A program made the position numbers and the translations under genes. Shown here one piece after another: positions 1 through 3,997 of a stretch of DNA of 5,025 nucleotides. The stretch comes from Chloroflexota bacterium (GTDB lineage Bacteria; Chloroflexota; UBA5177; JANWHV01), in assembly GCA_025924845.1 (NCBI GenBank), contig JAICHN010000390.1:1-5025 (forward strand). Direction: 5' to 3'. A model generated the notes under the pieces. That model had not been told where the DNA came from, searched no databases, and saw nothing but the letters and a program-made list of their open reading frames with translations. How positions within the stretch are numbered: the first letter of the stretch is position 1; each line of letters opens with the position of its first letter.

Positions 1-129
1 AACGACCGTCCAGGACAAGCGCGGCTCAGCGACGCCGATGCCCAACCCATCCGGGCGGTGCTCAAAGCGCAGGTCGGCAACGGTAGTGGTCGATGCCGGA
101 TCAGGGAGTGCGGCCCGCCGCGGTATCAT
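1..129 (-). CDS. Probable alpha-L-rhamnosidase (GH78 family), N-terminal 43 residues only
   Basis: Reading leftward from an ATG at 129-127 gives 43 uninterrupted codons that run off the window edge. An AAGGAG Shine-Dalgarno sits at 140-135, five bases before the ATG. After a short polar leader, residues 19-42 contain LRFEHRPDGLGIGVAEPRLS followed by WTV. This matches the pattern at the start of bacterial GH78 alpha-L-rhamnosidases (L-R-x-E-x-x-x-x-P/G-L-G-I-x-x-x-x-P-R-L-S-W), where it opens an N-terminal beta-sandwich domain. Family members usually have roughly 900-1,100 residues, so nearly all of the protein, including the catalytic (alpha/alpha)6 barrel, lies outside. There is no hydrophobic signal peptide, so a cytoplasmic enzyme releasing L-rhamnose from imported glycosides is inferred. 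It follows the transporter genes on the same strand after a 207-bp gap containing a hairpin. The family call rests on one motif. Another enzyme sharing this N-terminal domain is possible but less likely. Confidence 0.72.
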   Translation of the reverse strand, partial: MIPRRAALPDPASTTTVADLRFEHRPDGLGIGVAEPRLSWTVV

Positions 130-283
130 CGCTACTCCTTATTTGTCTGTCAACGTCCGTTGGTTACACTCTCCGACCGCGGTCGGCGGCCGCTACCACC
201 CGGCCACAGTTGAGGGTTCGCCCCGCATCATTGATTCTGCCTCCGGCATTCCACGAGCACCCCGCACAGCGGGCAAAACGTGA
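130..283 (-). promoter_or_regulatory. Leader of the rhamnosidase gene with two dyad symmetries
   Basis: This non-coding stretch lies between the transporter terminator hairpin and the rhamnosidase start. It holds a perfect 14-bp palindrome, ccgaccgcggtcgg (173-186), about 45 bp upstream of the start codon. It also has a near-palindrome, CAACG-TC-CGTTG (151-162), and a small hairpin CCCGC-ACA-GCGGG (261-273). The dyads could be regulator sites. They do not match the GGATAYC/GRTATCC operator pair in front of the transporter, and the 14-mer has GC rather than CG at its centre. I found no convincing -10/-35 pair correctly placed for the ATG at 129, so the gene may be reached by readthrough or use an unrecognised promoter. 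Confidence 0.35.
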
Positions 284-322
284 GGGTGTCGCCGAGCATC
301 GGTCAGGATCTCGGCGACACCC
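284..322 (-). terminator. Stem-loop after the solute-binding protein gene, probable terminator or attenuator
   Basis: Perfect 13-bp inverted repeat: gggtgtcgccgag (284-296) and ctcggcgacaccc (310-322), with a 13-base loop that can add three more pairs (298-300 with 307-309). It starts 14 bases past the binding-protein stop codon. On the - strand the stem is followed by TCACGTTTTG, so the T run is short and displaced, which makes it an imperfect intrinsic terminator. A second small GC-rich hairpin follows at 261-273. It may end most transporter transcripts while letting some pass into the rhamnosidase gene, or it may only stabilise the 3' end. Confidence 0.6.
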
Positions 323-336
323 GAACCTATCGACCA

Positions 337-1719
337 CTACTTTTTGTGCAGGATGCCGTTCAGATACTTCTGCACGTCATTCGTCACATCGGTAAGAGCT
401 TGCTTGGCTGTCTTCTTTCCATAGAGCGCGTTGCTGACTTCCCGATCGAGCGCGCCCATATAGTAGTCCTCCGCGGGCGTGACCGGCCGCTGGTGCATCG
501 TCCCCTTTAAGATGGGATAGAAAGCCTTGATATTCGCGGGGAGATTGGTGAAGAACGAGGACTTCTTGTAGCCGGGAAAGTCGATGACGGCATTTCCTGC
601 CGCCGTCGTTCCTTCGTTCGACGCGCAGATCCACTTAAGGAACTCCCACGCGGCATCCGGGTTATGCGCGCCTTTGGGAATGCCCACGCACCAGCCGCCC
701 ACCCAGGATGAGGGTGGAAGATTCTTATAGGCAGGTAAGGTGGTGATCCCGTATTTCAGGCTGGGGTTGTACTGCTTAATAGCGGCAAGCTCCCATGGTC
801 CCATGGCTTGCATAGCCAACTTGCCAAGGGCGAAGGTCTGCCCGTTCGCGAAGTTGGCTCCGGTTCCGAAGGGAGTGGTAAAGGCGGCGATTTTGGTAAT
901 GTCGTATTGTTTGGCCCAGGATACCATCCAGTCCAGCGCGGCCACGATGGGCGGATCGTCCGCCGTCACCGTGTTCGTAGCCTGGTTGAAGAAGTTTCCT
1001 CCGAAGGCCCAGCCCCAGGTGATGATAGAGTTGGCATTTCCGTAGACATTCCAGGGCAAGATTCCGATTTGTTGGATATTGCCGTTCTTGACGATAGTCA
1101 ACTCTTTCGCCATCGTGTTCATTTCATCGAAGGTCTTGGGTGCATGTTTAATTCCGGCCGCCGAGAATAGCTGTTGGTTCCAGAAGAATCCAAAGTTGGG
1201 ATCGGCCGTGAATGGGAGGGCCCAGATCTTCCCGGCATACTGGATCTCCTTCGCGCATGGCGTCCAGAAGTCCGCCAGCGACAAGCCGTCGCGCTTCAGG
1301 TAGCTATCGAGCGGCTGGAGGATGCCGCGGAAGCCCCATCCGGAGACCTCCGGTCCGTCCACCCAGGTCACATCCGGCGGCCGACCGGCCGCTACGGCGG
1401 CGAAGAGCTTTTGGTTGGATGAGAGATCATTCGCGGCGTAGGTGGGTTGAGCCGTGATGTTGGAGTGGCTCTTCTCGAACAGAGGGAAGAGCTTCAAGAA
1501 GCCGGGAAGCGGCGCGCCCGTATACGGGTGCCAGACCTGGATGGTACCGGAGGCGGCCTCGGCGCGGGGCGCCGCTATGCCGCGGCCAAGGTCGGTACCG
1601 ACGCTCGCCAGGCCGGCACCCGCTACCGCCGCGCCGCGTAGGAGGGTTCCTCGGCTAATTGGGATGGAGAAACTGCTTTCCGGCTCCGGCCGCGTATCGT
1701 TTGAGGGACGCTTTGTCAC
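337..1719 (-). CDS. Extracellular solute-binding protein of a CUT1-type sugar ABC importer
   Basis: A 460-residue protein of the family 1 solute-binding fold (MalE/UgpB-like), which captures a sugar outside the membrane and delivers it to the two permeases encoded upstream. The length is usual for the family once the leader is counted. Family-like stretches are IQVWHPYTG at the mature N-terminus (60-68), RPPDVTWVDGPEV (113-125), GKLAMQAMGPWEL (299-311) and GGWCVGIPKGAHNPDAAWEF (341-360). I prefer the GTG at 1719 because AAGGAG (1734-1729) stands nine bases before it; the GTG at 1743 would add eight residues but has no such site. The leader has ISRGTLLRG (21-29), an alanine-rich hydrophobic run and a possible AEA cleavage site near 53-56. 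This resembles a Tat signal, but the second arginine is glycine, and there is no lipobox cysteine. The substrate is not readable from the sequence; the neighbouring rhamnosidase suggests a rhamnose-containing glycoside. Confidence 0.93.
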   Translation of the reverse strand: MTKRPSNDTRPEPESSFSIPISRGTLLRGAAVAGAGLASVGTDLGRGIAAPRAEAASGTIQVWHPYTGAPLPGFLKLFPLFEKSHSNITAQPTYAANDLSSNQKLFAAVAAGRPPDVTWVDGPEVSGWGFRGILQPLDSYLKRDGLSLADFWTPCAKEIQYAGKIWALPFTADPNFGFFWNQQLFSAAGIKHAPKTFDEMNTMAKELTIVKNGNIQQIGILPWNVYGNANSIITWGWAFGGNFFNQATNTVTADDPPIVAALDWMVSWAKQYDITKIAAFTTPFGTGANFANGQTFALGKLAMQAMGPWELAAIKQYNPSLKYGITTLPAYKNLPPSSWVGGWCVGIPKGAHNPDAAWEFLKWICASNEGTTAAGNAVIDFPGYKKSSFFTNLPANIKAFYPILKGTMHQRPVTPAEDYYMGALDREVSNALYGKKTAKQALTDVTNDVQKYLNGILHKK

Positions 1720-1880
1720 GGTAATCATCTCCTTGTGCTGCACAGGTGGAGCGGGCCATATTGATGCACCATGAAACTAGATCGGTAAAGTCTCTTATTC
1801 CTTGATCTTAGTTCGTCACATCGGCTCATCCTTTCTTCCGGCGCCGTGCTCGGTTCTTGCTCCGCGCACGGCGCTGGTCC
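1720..1880 (-). other. 161-bp intercistronic gap between permease and binding-protein genes, with a hairpin
   Basis: No gene is visible in this gap. It has a 9-bp inverted repeat, gcgccgtgc (1841-1849) and gcacggcgc (1866-1874), with a 16-base loop, starting seven bases after the MalG-type stop codon. On the - strand the stem is followed by CGGAAGAAAGG, not a T run, so it does not look like an intrinsic terminator. It could be a processing or mRNA-stability element, or a partial pause. A dedicated promoter for the binding protein may lie in the AT-richer stretch 1744-1820, but I found no -35/-10 pair good enough to name. Confidence 0.45.
1729..1734 (-). promoter_or_regulatory. Ribosome binding site deciding the binding-protein start
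   Basis: AAGGAG on the - strand, nine bases before the GTG at 1719-1717. It lies inside the longer reading frame that begins with a GTG at 1743, and an in-frame ATG at 1728-1726 follows it with no spacing. The GTG at 1719 is therefore the best-supported start. Confidence 0.7.
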
Positions 1881-2789
1881 TCATCCCTTGGAACCGGTCA
1901 GTGTGATGCCCTGGATGAACGTGCGCTGTGTGAAAAAGAACAAGACCACGATGGGAATGAACACCAGGGCCGACGCGGCCATCAGCCAACTCCATTCCGA
2001 GCCGTACTGGCCCAGGAACGTGTTCAGGCCGATGGCGAGGGTGTACTTGCTCTGCGTCTGGAGATAAACCAAGGGCCCTAAGAAATCGTTCCAGGAGTTG
2101 ATGAAGGCGAAGAGAGCAACGGTGGCGAGCGCCGGGATGGACAGGGGAAGCATAATGCGGGTAAAGATTGTCCATTCCGAGCCTCCATCCACCCGCACGG
2201 CATCGCCCAGTTCGGCTGGAATACTCATGAAGAACTGCCGCAGCAGGAACATGAAGAAGGCATTGCCAAAATAGGCGGGCACGACGAGCGGTAGGTACGT
2301 ATCGACCCAACCGATGTGCGCGAACATGATAAACAGGGGGATGAGCGTTACCTGGGATGGGAGCAGCAGCGTACTCAGCAGCAGGATGAACACCAGGTTC
2401 CGTCCCGGCCAGTTGATGCGTGAAAGTCCGTACGCGATGAGCGAATTGGAAATGAGCGTGCCCGCGACGGTACTCACGCAGATTTCGACCGTGTTAAAGA
2501 GATATTGTCGGAAGGGAAAGAAACCAAGCGCGTTGCTGAAGTTGTCCCAGGCGAAGCGGTGCGGAATCCAAATGGGAGGGAATACAAAGAGTTCATCCAT
2601 CGGCTTGACCGAGGTGGCCAGGAGCCAATAGAAAGGAAGCACAAAGCAGGCCGTCAGGACGACTAAGACTACCAGGGTCAAAACGCGAGCCCCTATCCGG
2701 GTCCACCCGCGCCGGAGATCGGACCGCCGCGTGGAGGGCGTCGGTCTGTCGAGCGGCAGGGGCGCGTCAACCGTCACGTCGACGCTCAC
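1881..2789 (-). CDS. Carbohydrate ABC transporter permease, MalG type (CUT1 inner-membrane subunit)
   Basis: A 302-residue integral membrane protein forming half of the sugar-translocating pore. Length and layout fit MalG-like subunits. A basic cytoplasmic N-terminus is followed by six hydrophobic segments, at about 35-59, 97-121, 131-157, 165-189, 217-240 and 267-287. The cytoplasmic EAA loop that docks on the ATPase lies at about 191-221 (PAELGDAVRVDGGS, later IMLPLSIP). Its usual E-A-A triad reads D196-A197-V198, while the G202 and L214-P215 landmarks are kept. NSWNDFLGPL (231-240) is also typical. The start is GTG, directly abutting the TAG of the preceding permease gene with no intervening base, and GGAGG (2801-2797) lies seven bases before it inside that gene. 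Translational coupling is therefore likely. No cognate ATPase gene is in the window, as is common where one shared ATPase serves several sugar importers. Confidence 0.95.
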   Translation of the reverse strand: MSVDVTVDAPLPLDRPTPSTRRSDLRRGWTRIGARVLTLVVLVVLTACFVLPFYWLLATSVKPMDELFVFPPIWIPHRFAWDNFSNALGFFPFRQYLFNTVEICVSTVAGTLISNSLIAYGLSRINWPGRNLVFILLLSTLLLPSQVTLIPLFIMFAHIGWVDTYLPLVVPAYFGNAFFMFLLRQFFMSIPAELGDAVRVDGGSEWTIFTRIMLPLSIPALATVALFAFINSWNDFLGPLVYLQTQSKYTLAIGLNTFLGQYGSEWSWLMAASALVFIPIVVLFFFTQRTFIQGITLTGSKG

Positions 2790-3722
2790 CTATTGGCCTC
2801 CGTAGTAGACGTACCGGGCGGAGCTCTTGAACAGGACGAAAGTACATGCCGCAACCAGGAGGAAAAGGATCCAGCCCATGGCGGACGCATAGCCCATGCG
2901 GTAATACTGGAAGGCGTTCTGATACAGATAGAGTGAATAGAAGGTGGTTGATTCGGCCGGCCCGCCCTGCGTCATGACGAAAGCTTGCAGGAAATACTGG
3001 AAGCCAAAGATCAGATTACTGATCGCGCTGAAAAAGAAGTACGGACTCATGAAGGGGACGGTGATGTGCAGGAGCCGCCCGAGGGGCGAGGCTCCATCAA
3101 GCTCCGCGGCCTCATGCAGTTCGACCGGCACGTTCTGCAGCCCGGCAAGGAAGATAACCATCCAGCCGCCCACGCTCCACAGACCCATGATCACCAGCGC
3201 GGGCTTTGCCCAGTTCGGGTCATTCAGCCAGCCGGGGCCATTGATGCCGACGTAGCCCAATACCGTGTTGATCAATCCATACTGCGGATTGAACAGCCAC
3301 AGCCACAGCAAGGTGGACGATATCAGCGGCACGATGGAGGGAATGAAGAAAATGGTGCGGAAGAAGGCCAGCCCCCAGATGTCCTTCCGGTTGAGCAATA
3401 GGGCCAGACCAAAGGCGCAGAGGATAGTGAGCGGCACCGAAAGCACGACGTAATAGGCTGTATTGAAGAGGCTCTGCCAGAAAAGACCGTCCCGCGCGAG
3501 GTCGCTATAGTTGCGCCACCCCACCCAGGAAAGGGTGTGCAACCCATCGTAGCTGGTAAAGCTGTAGAACAGCGAGGCGAGGACGGGATAGGCGTAGAAC
3601 CAGAGTAGGCCAATAATGCCGGGCGCCGTGAAGAGTAATCCATTGCGCAGGTTGCGCCGACCGCTTCGGCTTAGTCGGCCCCATGGCGTCCGCGCATGAA
3701 CTCGATCCAGAGGCAGCGCCAT
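2790..3722 (-). CDS. Carbohydrate ABC transporter permease, MalF type (CUT1 inner-membrane subunit)
   Basis: A 310-residue membrane protein, the partner pore subunit and first gene of the transporter operon. It has a basic N-terminus (RSGRRNLRNG, 19-28) and then hydrophobic segments at about 29-54, 85-110, 117-144, 174-196, 226-249 and 281-298. The EAA loop is canonical: ELHEAAELDGASPLGR (201-216) with E204-A205-A206, G210 and P223. TQGGPAESTTFYSLYLYQNA (251-270) is the conserved last-loop motif of this family. I chose the ATG at 3722 because GGGAGAGGA (3738-3730) ends seven bases before it. An in-frame ATG at 3743 would add seven residues but lacks a good ribosome site. The short length and lack of a large periplasmic insert resemble the many Gram-positive-type MalF homologues rather than E. 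coli MalF. Expression is presumably driven by the operator-controlled promoter about 120 bp upstream. Confidence 0.95.
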   Translation of the reverse strand: MALPLDRVHARTPWGRLSRSGRRNLRNGLLFTAPGIIGLLWFYAYPVLASLFYSFTSYDGLHTLSWVGWRNYSDLARDGLFWQSLFNTAYYVVLSVPLTILCAFGLALLLNRKDIWGLAFFRTIFFIPSIVPLISSTLLWLWLFNPQYGLINTVLGYVGINGPGWLNDPNWAKPALVIMGLWSVGGWMVIFLAGLQNVPVELHEAAELDGASPLGRLLHITVPFMSPYFFFSAISNLIFGFQYFLQAFVMTQGGPAESTTFYSLYLYQNAFQYYRMGYASAMGWILFLLVAACTFVLFKSSARYVYYGGQ

Positions 3723-3814
3723 CGGATAGTCCTCTCCCTGCATAGCGAGCGCGGCGCCCCATAGTCAAACCGAAGCTAGCGATGAGGCACTCTCGTCGGA
3801 CCGACTGCGAGCAC
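3723..3814 (-). other. Untranslated leader of the transporter operon
   Basis: This stretch lies between the operators and the permease start. No gene is supported here. It contains a short dyad, gtcggaccgac (3795-3805), that can form only a small RNA hairpin, and the ribosome site at 3738-3730. I recognise no riboswitch fold or leader peptide. Confidence 0.4.
3730..3738 (-). promoter_or_regulatory. Ribosome binding site deciding the MalF-type permease start
   Basis: GGGAGAGGA on the - strand, seven bases before the ATG at 3722. It falls within codons 2-5 of the longer version that starts at 3743, which argues for the downstream ATG as the true start. Confidence 0.65.
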
Positions 3815-3828
3815 GGATATCGATATCC
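3815..3828. promoter_or_regulatory. Operator O2: 14-bp palindrome, probable LacI-family repressor site
   Basis: ggatatcgatatcc is a perfect 14-bp palindrome with CG at its centre. LacI-family dimers characteristically bind such sites, the hinge-helix leucine inserting at the central CpG step. It lies 12-25 bases downstream of the predicted transcription start of the transporter operon and one base from the neighbouring operator. The divergent LacI-family gene is the obvious candidate binder. That pairing is inferred, not shown. Confidence 0.72.
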
Positions 3829-3829
3829 T

Positions 3830-3843
3830 GGATACCGGTATCC
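3830..3843. promoter_or_regulatory. Operator O1: 14-bp palindrome overlapping the transcription start
   Basis: ggataccggtatcc is a second perfect 14-bp palindrome with a central CG. It differs from its neighbour at only two positions (6 and 9), which are partners in the dyad, so symmetry is preserved. It begins three bases after the -10 box of the - strand promoter and covers the predicted start near 3840. A bound repressor there would directly block initiation. Confidence 0.78.
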
Positions 3844-3846
3844 ATT

Positions 3847-3874
3847 ATCATACCGAGCGTGGAGAATTTGTCAA
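3847..3874 (-). promoter_or_regulatory. Sigma70-type promoter of the transporter operon
   Basis: On the - strand there is a perfect TTGACA -35 box (3874-3869), a 16-base spacer and a TATGAT -10 box (3852-3847), five of six to consensus. The predicted start is near 3840, giving a leader of about 118 bases before the permease ATG at 3722. The immediately downstream operators imply repressor control. The spacer is one base under the 17-base optimum. Confidence 0.75.
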
Positions 3875-3997
3875 GCCGGCAAGACACTCCGTAGCGCGGA
3901 TCGGATGGCCGAGCCGTGTTGTACATTCGTATAGGTCGATAGCAGGTACGGCACGAGTAGCCGGTCGGGTGGGACCGAGCGCGGGAGGCGGGGATCG
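3875..3997 (+). promoter_or_regulatory. Upstream region of the LacI-family gene, promoter not resolved
   Basis: Non-coding stretch between the -35 box of the divergent promoter and the TTG start of the regulator. No convincing -35/-10 pair reads rightward; TATAGG at 3930-3935 is the most -10-like hexamer but has no good partner. An inverted repeat, CGGTC (3962-3966) and GACCG (3973-3977), just precedes the ribosome site and might fold near the start of translation. The regulator's reading frame is closed by a TAG at 3932-3934. Confidence 0.3.
3983..3988 (+). promoter_or_regulatory. Ribosome binding site supporting a TTG start for the regulator
   Basis: GGGAGG ends nine bases before the TTG at 3998. 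No ATG or GTG is available in frame between the upstream stop at 3932 and the HTH coding sequence. The first ATG (4043-4045) would delete half of the HTH, so this site supports the TTG. Confidence 0.65.

Noticed and set aside
148..153. TTGACA on the - strand just before the rhamnosidase start
   Set aside because: A -10 box at normal spacing would fall on GATGAT at 130-125, overlapping the ATG and placing the transcript start inside the gene. Probably coincidental.
38..283. Rightward open frames of about 80-100 codons (38-283, 93-395)
   Set aside because: Low-complexity Arg/Ala/Ser-rich translations with no recognisable domain. They lie antisense to the rhamnosidase start and across the terminator hairpin.
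919..929. ggataccatcc, a half-match to the operator within the binding-protein gene
   Set aside because: Only one half-site with no dyad partner, inside coding sequence; expected by chance.
1591..1602. Perfect 12-bp palindrome gtcggtaccgac
   Set aside because: It lies within the binding-protein coding sequence (V-G-T-D codons), has a TA centre unlike the operators, and is explained by codon choice.
1720..1743. Longer binding-protein start (GTG at 1743)
   Set aside because: No ribosome site upstream, and the added codons contain the AAGGAG that serves the GTG at 1719.
1816..2310. 164-codon leftward frame overlapping the MalG-type permease
   Set aside because: Same strand but a different frame from a well-supported membrane protein. 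It is rich in His/Arg/Gly and has no hydrophobic segments or known motifs.
2314..2631. 105-codon rightward frame inside the MalG-type gene
   Set aside because: Antisense shadow, with no ribosome site noted and no domain resemblance.
3723..3743. Longer MalF-type start at 3743
   Set aside because: No Shine-Dalgarno precedes it, and its codons 2-5 are the GGGAGAGGA site serving the ATG at 3722.
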